Below, one piece after another: positions 12,398 to 24,059 of a stretch of 64,000 bases of DNA. The translations under genes and the position numbers were made by a program. Source of the stretch: Clusia tigrina (Eukaryota > Arthropoda > Insecta > Diptera > Clusiidae). Position 1 is the stretch's first letter. Every line of letters begins with the position of its first letter. Below the pieces are notes generated by a model. The model was not told the origin of the DNA. It was given only the letters and a program-made list of their open reading frames with translations, and did no database searches. Where the stretch lies: contig OV050032.1 of NCBI GenBank assembly GCA_920105625.2, forward strand, positions 106,748,542 through 106,812,541, written 5' to 3'.

Positions 12398-12635
12398 ACA
12401 AGATGCTCGAGTACTTTATTGTTACAAAATTTCAAGGTTTTATGACGCTCGAGTACTTCATTGTTACAAAATTTCCAGGTTTTAGGACGCTCCAGTAAAA
12501 AGTTACAAGCATTTGTATATTGCAAACTTTTATAGGTGTAGGACGTACCGTAAAGAAGGTAGGGGCGTTTGAAGTTTTATCAGTGTTTGATTTGGGACTC
12601 TAGGGTAGCATAGATTTGAGCGATAACTTAAATTG
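12398..12635 (+). repeat. 238-bp monomer, 42-bp gain (copy 2)
   Basis: The same A-to-B join at GACGCTCGAGTAC (about 12445) and the same downstream CATAGATTTGAGC variant as the copy at 10984, 1,414 bp later (7 x 196 plus 42). The next monomer has GACGCTCGAGTAAAAAG near 12681, a G where CTCCAG is normal. Confidence 0.95.
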
Positions 12636-13480
12636 ACAAGATGCTCGAGTACTTTATTGTTACAAAATTCCAAGGTTTTATGACGCTCGAGTAAAAAGTT
12701 ACAAGCATTTGTATGTTGCAAACTTTGATAGGTGTAGGACGTACCGTATAGAAGTTAGGGCCATTTGAAGTTTTATCAGTGTTTGATTTGGGACTCTAGG
12801 GTAGCATAGCTTTGAGCGATAACTTAAATTGACAAGAGGCTCGGGTACTTCATTGTTACAAAATTTCCAGGTTTTAGGACGCTCCAGTAAAAAGTTACAA
12901 GCATTTGTATATTGCAAACTTTGATAGGTGTAGGACGTACCGTAAAGAAGGTAGGGGCGTTTGAAATTTTATCAGTATTTGATTTGGGTCTCTAGGGTAG
13001 CATAGCTTTGAGCGATGGCTTAAATTGACAAGAGGCTCGAGTACTTTATTGTTACAAAATTTGAATATTTTATGACGCTCCAGTAAAAAGTTACAAGCAT
13101 TTGTATGTTGCAAACTTTGATAGGTGTAGGACGTACCGTAAAGAAGTTAGGGGCGTTTGAAGTTTTATCAGTGTTTGATTTGGGACTCTAGGGTAGCATA
13201 GCTTTGAGCGATAGCTTAATTTGACAAGATTCTCGGGTACTTCATTATTACAAAATTTCAAAGTTTTAGGCCGCTCCAGTAAAAAGTTACAAGCATTTGT
13301 ATGTTGCCAACTTTGATAGGTGTAGGACGTACCGTAAAGAAGTTAGGGCCAATTGAAGTTTTATCAGTGTTTGATTTGGGACTCAAGGGTAGCATAGCTA
13401 TGAGCGATAGCTTAAATTGACAAGAGGCTCGGGTACTTTATTGTTACAAAATTTCAAGGTTTTATGACGCTCCAGTAAAA

Positions 13481-15270
13481 AGTTACAAACATTTGTATGT
13501 TGCAAACTTTGATAGGTGTAGGACGTACCGTAAAGAAGTTAGGAGCGTTTGAAGTTTTATCAGTGTTTGATTTGGGACTCTAGGGTAGCATAGCTTTGAG
13601 CGATGGCTTAAATTGACAAGAGGCTCGAGTACTTTACTGTTACAAAATTTCAAGGTTTTATGACGCTCCAGTAAAAAGTTACAAGCATTTGAATGTTGCC
13701 AACTTTGATAGGTGAAGGATGTACCGTATAGAAGTTAGGGGCGTTTGAAGTTTTATCAGTGTTTGATTTGGGACTCTAGGGTAGCATAGCTTTGAGCGAT
13801 AGCTTAAATTGACAAGATGCTCGAGTACTTTATTGTTACAAAATTTCAAGGTTTTATGACGCTCCAGTAAAAAGTTACAAGCATTTGTATGTTGCAAACT
13901 TTGATAGGTGTAGGACGTACCGTAAAGAAGTTAGGGGCATTTGAAGTTTTATCAGTGTTTGATTTGGGACTCTAGGGTAGCATAGCTTTGAGCGATAGCT
14001 TAAATTGACAAGAGGCTCGGGTACTTCATTGTTACAAAATTTCCAGGTTTTAGGACGCTCCAGTAAAAAGATACAAGCATTTGTATATTGCAAACTTTGA
14101 TAGGTGTAGGACGTGCCGTAAAGAAGGTAGGGGCGTTTGAAGTTTTATCAGTGTTTGATTTGGGACTCTAGGGTAGCATAGCTTTGAGCGATAACTTAAA
14201 TTGACAAGAGGCTCGGGTACTTCATTGTTACAAAATTTCCAGGTTTTAGGACGCTCCAGTAAAAAGATACAAGCATTTGTATATTGCAAACTTTGATAGG
14301 TGTAGGACGTACCGTAAAGAAGGTAGGGGCGTTTGAAGTTTTATCAGTGTTTGATTTGGGACTCTAGGGTAGCATAGCTTTGAGCGATAACTTAAATTGA
14401 CAAGATGCTCGAGTACTTTATTGTTACAAAATTTCAAGGTTTTATGACGCTCCAGTAAAAAGTTACAAACATTTGTATGTTGCAAACTTTGATAGGTGTA
14501 GGACGTACCGTAAAGAAGTTAGGAGCGTTTGAAGTTTTATCAGTGTTTGATTTGGGACTCTAGGGTAGCATAGCTTTGAGCGATGGCTTAAATTGACAAG
14601 AGGCTCGAGTACTTTACTGTTACAAAATTTCAAGGTTTTATGACGCTCCAGTAAAAAGTTACAAGCATTTGAATGTTGCCAACTTTGATAGGTGAAGGAT
14701 GTACCGTATAGAAGTTAGGGGCGTTTGAAGTTTTATCAGTGTTTGATTTGGGACTCTAGGGTAGCATAGCTTTGAGCGATAGCTTAAATTGACAAGATGC
14801 TCGAGTACTTTATTGTTACAAAATTTCAAGGTTTTATGACGCTCCAGTAAAAAGTTACAAGCATTTGAATGTTGCCAACTTTGATAGGTGAAGGATGTAC
14901 CGTATAGAAGTTAGGGGCGTTTGAAGTTTTATCAGTGTTTGATTTGGGACTCTAGGGTAGCATAGCTTTGAGCGATAGCTTAAATTGACAAGATGCTCGA
15001 GTACTTTATTGTTACAAAATTTCAAGGTTTTATGACGCTCCAGTAAAAAGTTACAAGCATTTGTATGTTGCAAACTTTGATAGGTGTAGGACGTACCGTA
15101 AAGAAGTTAGGGGCATTTGAAGTTTTATCAGTGTTTGATTTGGGACTCTAGGGTAGCATAGCTTTGAGCGATAGCTTAAATTGACAAGAGGCTCGGGTAC
15201 TTCATTGTTACAAAATTTCCAGGTTTTAGGACGCTCCAGTAAAAAGATACAAGCATTTGTATATTGCAAA
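13481..15270 (+). repeat. Overlapping 980-bp and 1,176-bp duplication
   Basis: Sequence from about 13483 recurs 980 bp later, sharing the private variant TTAGGAGCG at 13539 and 14519. The match then shifts: the GAATGTTGCC / GAAGGATGTACC monomer at 13690 recurs at about 14670 and again at about 14866. From there homology continues with a 1,176-bp offset up to the 238-bp monomer. One monomer was therefore duplicated inside an already duplicated 5-mer. Confidence 0.8.
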
Positions 15271-15379
15271 CTTTGATAGGTGTAGGACGTACCGTAAAGA
15301 AGGTAGGGGCGTTTGAAGTTTTATCAGTGTTTGATTTGGGACTCTAGGGTAGCATAGCTTTGAGCGATAACTTAAATTG

Positions 15380-15617
15380 ACAAGATGCTCGAGTACTTTA
15401 TTGTTACAAAATTTCAAGGTTTTATAACGCTCGAGTACTTCATTGTTACAAAATTTCCAGGTTTTAGGACGCTCCAGTAAAAAGTTACAAGCATTTGTAT
15501 ATTGCAAACTTTGATAGGTGTAGGACGTACCGTAAAGAAGGTAGGGGCGTTTGAAGTTTTATCAGTGTTTGATTTGGGACTCTAGGGTAGCATAGATTTG
15601 AGCGATAACTTAAATTG
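15380..15617 (+). repeat. 238-bp monomer, 42-bp gain (copy 3)
   Basis: The same join near 15427, with TTTTATAACGCTCGAG in place of TTTTATGACGCTCGAG, and the same CATAGATTTGAGC variant. The next monomer carries TTCCAAGG, as after the copies at 12398 and 19841. Confidence 0.95.
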
Positions 15618-16009
15618 ACAAGATGCTCGAGTACTTTATTGTTACAAAATTCCAAGGTTTTATGACGCTCCAGTAAAAAGTTACAAGCATTTGTATGTTG
15701 CAAACTTTGATAGGTGTAGGACGTACCGTATAGAAGTTAGGACCATTTGAAGTTTTATCAGTGTTTGATTTGGGACTCTAGGGTAGCATAGCTTTGAGCG
15801 ATAGCTTAAAGTGACAAGAGGCTCGGGTACTTCATTGTTACAAAATTTCCAGGTTTTAGGACGCTCCAGTAAAAAGTTACAAGCATTTGTATATTGCAAA
15901 CTTTGATAGGTGTAGGACGTACCGTAAAGAAGGTAGGGGCGTTTGAAACTTTATCAGTGTTTGATTTGGGACTCTAGGGTAGCATAGCTTTGAGCGATAA
16001 CTTAAATTG

Positions 16010-16332
16010 ACAAGATGCTCGAGTACTTTATTGTTACAAAATTTCAAGGTTTTATGACGCTCCAGTAAAAAGTTACAAGCATTTGTATGTTGCAACTTTG
16101 ATAGGTGTAGGACGTACCGTATAGAAGTTAGGGCCATTTGAAGTTTTATCAGTGTTTGATTTGGGACTCTAGGGTAGCATAGCTTTGAGCGATAAAAAGT
16201 TACAAGCATTTGTATATTGCAAACTTTGATAGGTGTAGGACGTACCGTAAAGACGGTAGGGGCATTTGAAGTTTTATCAGTGTTTGATTTGGGACTCTAG
16301 GGTAGCATAGCTTTGAGCGATAACTTAAATTG
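16010..16332 (+). repeat. Collapsed monomer pair: 68-bp and 1-bp deletions
   Basis: Two monomers that should span 392 bp span 323 bp. One A is missing at GTTGCAACTTTG near 16095. At 16191 GCGATAA runs directly into AAAGTTAC, dropping the end of one monomer and the first part of the next (about 68 bp). The ends share TAA, a 3-bp microhomology. It is seen once. The three monomers that follow recur at 21.9-22.5 kb without the deletion. Confidence 0.95.
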
Positions 16333-16920
16333 ACAAGATGCTCGAGTACTTTATTGTTACAAAATTTCAAGGTTTTATGACGCTCCAGTAAAAAGTTACA
16401 AGCATTTGTATGTTGCAAACTTTGATAGGAGTAGGACGTACCGTATAGAAGTTAGGGCCATTTGAAGTTTTTTCAGTGTTTGATTTGGGACTCTAGGGTA
16501 GCATAGCTTTGAGCGATAGCTTAAAGTGACAAGAGGCTCGGGTACTTCATTGTTACAAAATTTCCAGGTTTTAGGACGCTCCAGTAAAAAGTTACAAGCA
16601 TTTGTATATTGCAAACTTTGATAGGTGTATGACGTACCGTATAGAAGTTAGGGCCATTTGAAGTTTTATCAGTGTTTGATTTGGGACTCTAGGGTAGCAT
16701 AGCTTTGAGCGATGGCTTAAATTGACAAGAGGCTCGAGTACTTTATTGTTACAAAATTTGAAGGTTTTATGACGCTCCAGTAAAAAGTTACAAGCATTTG
16801 TATGTTGCAAACTTTGATAGGTATAGGACGTACCGTAAATAAGTTATGGGCGTTTGAAGTTTTATCAGTGTTTGATTTGGGACTCAAGGGTAGCATAGCT
16901 TTGAGCGATGGCTTAAATTG

Positions 16921-17106
16921 AAAAGAGGCTCGAGTACTTTATTGTTACAAAATTTCAAGGTTTTATGACACTCCAGTAAAAAGTTACAAGCATTTGTATG
17001 TTGCAAACTTTGATAGGTGTAGGACGTACCGTAAATAAGGTAGGGGCGTTTGAAGTTTTATCAGTGTTTGATTTGGGACTATAGCTTTGAGCGATAACTT
17101 AAATTG
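16921..17106 (+). repeat. 186-bp monomer with a 10-bp deletion (copy 1)
   Basis: GGGACTCTAGGGTAGCATAGC is shortened to GGGACTATAGC at 17080/17081, a loss of 10 bases. The monomer also has AAAAGAGG in place of ACAAGAGG. Confidence 0.95.
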
Positions 17107-17302
17107 ACAAGATGCTCGAGTACTTTATTGTTACAAAATTTCAAGGTTTTGTGACACTCCAGTAAAAAGTTACAAGCATTTGTATGTTGCAAACTTTGAT
17201 AGGTGTAGGACGTACCGTATAGAAGTTAGGGCCATTTGAAGTTTTATCAGTGTTTGATTTGGGACTCTAGGGTAGCATAGCTTTGAGCGATAACTTAAAT
17301 TG

Positions 17303-17488
17303 ACAAGAGGCTCGGGTACTTCATTGTTACAAAATTTCCAGGTTTTAGGACGCTCCAGTAAAAAGTTACAAACATTTGTATATTGCAAACTTTGATAGGT
17401 TTAGGACGTACCGTAAAGAAGGTAGGGGCGTTTGAAGTTTTATCAGTGTTTGATTTGGGACTATAGCTTTGAGCGATAACTTAAATTG
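17303..17488 (+). repeat. 186-bp monomer with a 10-bp deletion (copy 2)
   Basis: The identical 10-bp loss at 17462/17463, 382 bp after the first. The monomer between the two losses recurs in full from about 17489, including GTTTTGTGACACTCC and the TTTAGGACG variant. This is a tandem duplication of a 382-bp dimer that carried the deletion. Confidence 0.95.
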
Positions 17489-18509
17489 ACAAGATGCTCG
17501 AGTACTTTATTGTTACAAAATTTCAAGGTTTTGTGACACTCCAGTAAAAAGTTACAAGCATTTGTATGTTGCAAACTTTGATAGGTGTAGGACGTACCGT
17601 ATAGAAGTTAGGGCCATTTGAAGTTTTATCAGTGTTTGATTTGGGACTCTAGGGTAGCATAGCTTTGAGCGATAACTTAAATTGACAAGAGGCTCGGGTA
17701 CTTCATTGTTACAAAATTTCCAGGTTTTAGGACGCTCCAGTAAAAAGTTACAAACATTTGTATATTGCAAACTTTGATAGGTTTAGGACGTACCGTAAAG
17801 AAGGTAGGGGCGTTTGAAGTTTTATCAGTGTTTGATTTGGGACTCTAGGGTAGCATAGCTTTGAGCGATAACTTAAATTAACAAGATGCTCGAGTACTTT
17901 TTTGTTACAAAATTTCAAGGTTTTATGACGCTCCAGTAAAAAGTTACAAGCATTTGTATGTTGCAAACTTTGATAGGTGTAGGACGTACCGTATAGCAGT
18001 TAGGGCCATTTGAAGTTTTATCAGTGTCTGATTTGGGACTCTAGGGTAGCATAGCTTTGAGCGATGGCTTAAATTGACAAGAGGCTCGAGTACTTTATTG
18101 TTACAAAATTTGAAGGTTTTATGACGCTCCAGTAAAAAGTTACAAGCATTTGTATGTTGCAAACTTTGATAGGTGTAGGACGTACCGTATAGAAGTTAGG
18201 GCCATTTGAAGTTTTATCAGTGTTTGATTTGGGACTCTAGGGTAGCATAGCTTTGAGCGATAGCTTAAATTGACAAGAGGCTCGGGTACTTCATTGTTAC
18301 AAAATTTCCAGGTTTTAGGACGCTCCAGTAAGAAGTTACAAGCATTTGTATATTGCAAACTTTGATAGGTGTAGGACGTACCGTAAAGAAGGTAGGGGCG
18401 TTTGAAATTTTATCAGTGTTTGATTTGGGACTCTAGGGTAGCATAGCTTTGAGCGATAACTTAAATTGACAAGAGGCTCGGGTACTTCATTGTTACAAAA
18501 TTTCCAGGT

Positions 18510-20315
18510 TTTAGGACGCTCCAGTAAAAAGTTACAAGCGTTTGTATATTGCAAACTTTGATAGGTGTAGGACGTACCGTAAAGAAGGTAGGGGCGTTTG
18601 AAGTTTTATCAGTGTTTGATTTGGGACTCTAGGGTAGCATAGCTTTGAGCGATAACTTAAATTGACAAGATGCTCGAGTACTTTATTGTTACAAAATTTG
18701 AAGATTTTATGACGCTCCAGTAAAAAGTTACAAGCATTTGTATGTTGCAAACTTTGATAGGTGTAGGACGTACCGTAAAGAAGTTAGGGGCGTTTGAAGT
18801 TTTATCAGTGTTTGATTTGGGACTCTAGGGTAGCATAGCTTTGAGCGATAGCTTAATTTGACAAGATGCTCGGGTACTTCATTATTACAAAATTTCAAAG
18901 TTTTAGGCCGCTCCAGTAAAAAGTTACAAGCATTTGTATGTTGCCAACTTTGATAGGTGTAGGACGTACCGTAAAGAAGTTAGGGCCAATTGAAGTTTTA
19001 TCAGAGTTTGATTTGGGACTCAAGGGTAGCATAGCTATGAGCGATAGCTTAAATTGACAAGAGGCTCGGGTACTTTATTGTTACAAAATTTCAAGGTTTT
19101 ATGACGCTCCAGTAAAAAGTTACAAACATTTGTATGTTGCAAACTTTGATAGGTGTAGGATGTACCGTAAAGAAGTTAGGGGCGTTTGAAGTTTTATCAG
19201 TGTTTGATTTGGGACTCTAGGGTAGCATAGCTTTGAGCGATGGCTTAAATTGACAAGAGGCTCGAGTACTTTACTGTTACAAAATTTCAAGGTTTTATGA
19301 CGCTCCAGTAAAAAGTTACAAGCATTTGAATGTTGCCAACTTTGATAGGTGAAGGATGTACCGTATAGAAGTTAGGGGCGTTTGAAGTTTTATCAGTGTT
19401 TGATTTGGGACTCTAGGGTAGCATAGCTTTGAGCGATAGCTTAAATTGCCAAGATGCTCGAGTACTTTATTGTTACAAAATTTCAAGGTTTTATGACGCT
19501 CCAGTAAAAAGTTACAAGCATTTGTATGTTGCAAACTTTGATAGGTGTAGGACGTACCGTAAAGAAGTTAGGGGCATTTGAAGTTTTATCAGTGTTTGAT
19601 TTGGGACTCTAGGGTAGCATAGCTTTGAGCGATAGCTTAAATTGACAAGAGGCTCGGGTACTTCATTGTTACAAAATTTCCAGGATTTAGGACGCTCCAG
19701 TAAAAAGATACAAGCATTTGTATATTGCAAACTTTGATAGGTGTAGGACGTACCGTAAAGAAGGTAGGGGCGTTTGAAGTTTTATCAGTGTTTGATTTGG
19801 GACTCTAGGGTAGCATAGCTTTGAGCGATAACTTAAATTGACAAGATGCTCGAGTACTTTATTGTTACAAAATGTCAAGGTTTTATGACGCTCGAGTACT
19901 TCATTGTTACAAAATTTCCAGGTTTTAGGACGCTCCAGTAAAAAGTTACAAGCATTTGTATATTGCAAACTTTGATAGGTGTAGGACGTACCGTAAAGAA
20001 GGTAGGGGCGTTTGAAGTTTTATCAGTGTTTGATTTGGGACTCTAGGGTAGCATAGATTTGAGCGATAGCTTAAATTGACAAGATGCTCGAGTACTTTAT
20101 TGTTACAAAATTCCAAGGTTTTATGACGCTCCAGTAAAAAGTTACAAGCATTTGTATGTTGCAAACTTTGATAGGTGTAGGACGTACCGTATAGAAGTTA
20201 GGGCCATTTGAAGTTTTATCAGTGTTTGATTTGGGACTCTAGGGTAGCATAGCTTTGAGCGATAACTTAAATTGACAAGAGGCTCGGGTACTTCATTGTT
20301 ACAAAATTTCCAGGT
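18510..20315 (+). repeat. HOR ~9-mer, 1,806 bp, with 238-bp monomer
   Basis: Nine monomers (9 x 196 plus 42) between two copies of the TTTGAAGATTTTATG type. The central monomers match 12.9-14.1 kb and the ends match 11.5-12.9 kb and 20.3-21.3 kb. This gives the clearest view of the zone 3 unit. The unit boundary is arbitrary and chosen only for reference. Confidence 0.7.
19841..20078 (+). repeat. 238-bp monomer, 42-bp gain (copy 4)
   Basis: The same join near 19890 with CATAGATTTGAGC following. Private change: AAAATGTCAAGG. The monomers on either side match those around copies 2 and 3, so the 238-bp form travelled inside a larger repeated block. Confidence 0.95.
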
Positions 20316-22099
20316 TTTAGGACGCACCAGTAAAAAGTTACAAGCATTTGTATATTGCAAACTTTGATAGGTGTAGGACGTACCGTAAAGAAAGTAGGGG
20401 CGTTTGAAATTTTATCAGTGTTTGATTTGGGTCTCTAGGGTAGCATAGCTTTGAGCGATGGCTTAAATTGACAAGAGGCCCGAGTACTTTATTGTTACAA
20501 AATTTGAAGATTTTATGACGCTCCAGTAAAAAGTTACAAGCATTTGTATGTTGCAAACTTTGATAGGTGTAGGACATACCGTAAAGAAGTTAGGGGCGTT
20601 TGAAGTTTTATCAGTGTTTGATTTGGGACTCTAGGGTAGCATAGCTTTGAGCGATAGCTTAATTTGACAAGATGCTCGGGTACTTCATCATTACAAAATT
20701 TCAAAGTTTTAGGCCGCTCCAGTAAAAAGTTACAAGCATTTGTATGTTGCCAACTTTGATAGGTGTAGGACGTACCGTAAAGAAGTTAGGGCCAATTGAA
20801 GTTTTATCAGTGTTTGATTTGGGACTCAAGGGTAGCATAGCTATGAGCGATAGCTTAAATTGACAAGAGGGTCGGGTACTTTATTGTTACAAAATTTCAA
20901 GGTTTTATGACGCTCCAGTAAAAAGTTACAAACATTTGTATGTTGCAAACTTTGATAGGTGTAGGACGTACCGTAAAGAAGTTAGGGGCGTTTGAAGTTT
21001 TATCAGTGTTTGATTTGGGACTCTAGGGTAGCATAGCTTTGAGCGATGGCTTAAATTGACAAGAGGCTCGAGTACTTTACTGTTACAAAATTTCCAGGTT
21101 TTATGACGCTCCAGTAAAAAGTTACAAGCATTTGAATGTTGCCAACTTTGATAGGTGAAGGATGTACCGTATAGAAGTTAGGGGCGTTTGAAGTTTTATC
21201 AGTGTTTGATTTGGGACTCTAGGGTAGCATAGCTTTGAGCGATAGCTTAAATTGACAAGATGCTCGAGTACTTTATTGTTACAAAATTTCAAGGTTTTAT
21301 GACGCTCCAGTAAAAAGTTACAAGCATTTGTATGTTGCAAACTTTGATAGGTGTAGGACGTACCGTAAAGAAGTTAGGGGCATTTGAAGTTTTATCAGTG
21401 TTTGATTTGGGACTCTAGGGTAGCATAGCTTTGAGCGATAGCCTAAATTGACAAGAGGCTCGGGTACTTCATTGTTACAAAATTTCCAGGTTTAAGGACG
21501 CTCCAGTAAAAAGTTACAAGCATTTGTATGTTGCAAACTTTGATAGGTGTAGGACGTACCGTATAGAAGTTAGGGCCATTTGAAGTTTTATCAGTGTTTG
21601 ATTTGGGACTCTAGGGTAGCATAGCTTTGAGCGATAGCTTAAATTGACAAGATGCTCGAGTACTTTATTGTTACAAAATTTCAAGGTTTTATGGCGCTCC
21701 AGTAAAAAGTTACAAGCATTTGTATGTTGCAAACTTTGATAGGTGTAGGACGTACCGTATAGAAGTTAGGGCCATTTGAAGTTTTATCAGTGTTTGATTT
21801 GGGACTCTAGGGTAGCATAGCTTTGAGCGATAGCTTAAATTGACAAGAGGCTCCGGTACTTCATTGTTACAAAATTTCCAGGTTTTAGGACGCTCCAGTA
21901 AAAAGTTACAAGCATTTGTATATTGCAAACTTTGATAGGTGTAGGACGTACCGTAAAGACGGTAGGGGCATTTGAAGTTTTATCAGTGTTTGATTTGGGA
22001 CTCTAGGGTAGCATAGCTTTGAGCGATAACTTAAATTGACAAGATGCTCGAGTACTTTATTGTTACTAAATTTCAAGGTTTTATGACGCTCCAGTAAAA

Positions 22100-24059
22100 A
22101 GTTACAAGCATTTGTATGTTGCAAACTTTGATAGGAGTAGGACGTACCGTATAGAAGTTAGGGCCATTTGAAGTTTTTTCAGTGTTTGATTTGGGACTCT
22201 AGGGTAGCATAGCTTTGAGCGATAGCTTAAAGTGACAAGAGGCTCGGGTACTTCATTGTTACAAAATTTCCAGGTTTTAGGACGCTCCAGTAAAAAGTTA
22301 CAAGCATTTGTATATTGCAAACTTTGATAGGTGTATGACGTACCGTATAGAAGTTAGGGCCATTTGAAGTTTTATCAGTGTTTGATTTGGGACTCTAGGG
22401 TAGCATAGCTTTGAGCGATGGCTTAAATTGACAAGAGGCTCGAGTACTTTATTGTTACAAAATTTGAAGGTTTTATGACGCTCCAGTAAAAAGTTACAAG
22501 CATTTGTATGTTGCAAACTTTGATAGGTATAGGACGTACCGTAAATAAGTTAGGGGCGTTTGAAGTTTTATCAGTGTTTGATTTGGGACTCAAGGGTAGC
22601 ATAGCTTTGAGCGATGGCTTAAATTGACAAGAGGCTCGAGTACTTTATTGTTACAAAATTTCAAGGTTTTATGACACTCCAGTAAAAAGTTACAAGCATT
22701 TGTATGTTGCAAACTTTGATAGGTGTAGGACGTAACGTATAGAAGTTAGGACCATTTGAAGTTTTATCAGTGTTTGATTTGGGACTCTAGGGTAGCATAG
22801 CTTTGAGCGATAACTTAAATTGACAAGAGGCTCGGGTACTTCATTGTTACAAAATTTCCAGGTTTTAGGACGCTCCAGTAAAAAGTTACAAGCATTTGTA
22901 TATTGCAAACTTTGATAGGTGTAGGACGTACCGTAAAGAAGGTAGGGGAGTTTGAAGTTTTATCAGTGTGTGATTTGGGACTCTAGGGTAGCATAGCTTT
23001 GAGCGATAACTTAAATTAACAAGATGCTCGAGTACTTTTTTGTTACAAAATTTCAAGGTTTTATGACGCTCCAGTAAAAAGTTACAAGCATTTGTATGTT
23101 GCAGACTTTGATAGGTGTAGGACGTACCCTATAGCAGTTAGGGCCATTTGAAGTTTTATCAGTGTGTGATTTGGGACTCTAGGGTAGCATAGCTTTGAGC
23201 GATGGCTTGAATTGACAAGAGGCTCGAGTACTTTATTGTTACAAAATTTGAAGGTTTTATGACGCTCCAGTAAAAAGTTACAAGCATTTGTATGTTGCAA
23301 ACTTTGATAGGTGTAGGACGTACCGTAAAGAAGTTAGGGGCGTTTGAAGTTTTATCAGTGTTTGATTTTGGACTCAAGGGTAGCATAGCTTTGAGCGATG
23401 GCTTAAATTGACAAGAGGCTCGAGTACTTTACTGTTACAAAATTTCAAGGTTTTATGACGCTCCAGTAAAAAGTTACAAGCATTTGAATATTGCCAACCT
23501 TGATAGGTGAAGGACGTACCGTATAGAAGTTAGGGGCGTTTGAAGTTTTATCAGTGTTTGATTTGGGACTCTAGGGTAGCATAGCTTTGAGCGATAACTT
23601 AAATTGACAAGATGCTCGAGTACTTTATTGTTACAAAATTTCAAGGTCTTATAACGCTCCAGTAAAAAGTTACAAGCATTTGTATGTTGCAAACTTTGAT
23701 AGGTGTAGGACGTACCGTAAAGAAGTTAGGGGCGTTTGAAGTTTTATCAGTGTTTGATTTGGGACTCAAGGGTAGCATTGCTTTGAGCGATGGCTTAAAT
23801 TGACAAGAGGCTCGAGTGCTTTATTGTTACAAAATTTCAAGGTTTTATGACACTCCAGTAAAAAGTTACAAGCATTTGAATGTTGCCAACTTTGATAGGT
23901 GTAGGACGTACCGTAAAGAAGTTAGGGGCGTTTGAAGTTTTATCAGTGTTTGATTTGGGACTCTAGGGTAGCATAGCTTTGAGCGATAGCTTAAATTGAC
24001 AAGAGGCTCGGGTACTTCATTGTTACAAAATTTCCAGGATTTAGGACGCTCCAGTAAAA
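22100..24059 (+). repeat. HOR 10-mer copy A, 1,960 bp
   Basis: Ten monomers carrying the full ordered marker set. GACGTAACG is at 22731 and recurs at 24691, 28811 and 30771. The first monomers of this unit also occur at 16.4-16.8 kb in zone 3. Private changes include TGTGTGATTT at 22967 and GGCTTGAATTG at 23206. Confidence 0.88.

Larger units (their letters stand above)
9871..22099 (+). repeat. Array zone 3: ~9-monomer HOR domain with 238-bp monomers
   Basis: About 62 monomers containing repeated, partly rearranged copies of a unit of about nine monomers. Ordered landmarks are TTTGAAGATTTTATG, then TTCATTATTAC with AGGCCGCTCC, then ACAAACATTTG, then TTTACTGTTAC, then GAATGTTGCC with GAAGGATGTACC, then a B-type monomer with AAAAAGATACAAG, then the 238-bp monomer, then a copy with a TTCCAAGG variant. 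The series recurs near 9.87, 13.09, 18.73 and 20.54 kb, with partial copies at 11.9 and 14.5 kb. The domain also holds the 68-bp and 10-bp deletions. There are no genes. Confidence 0.8.
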
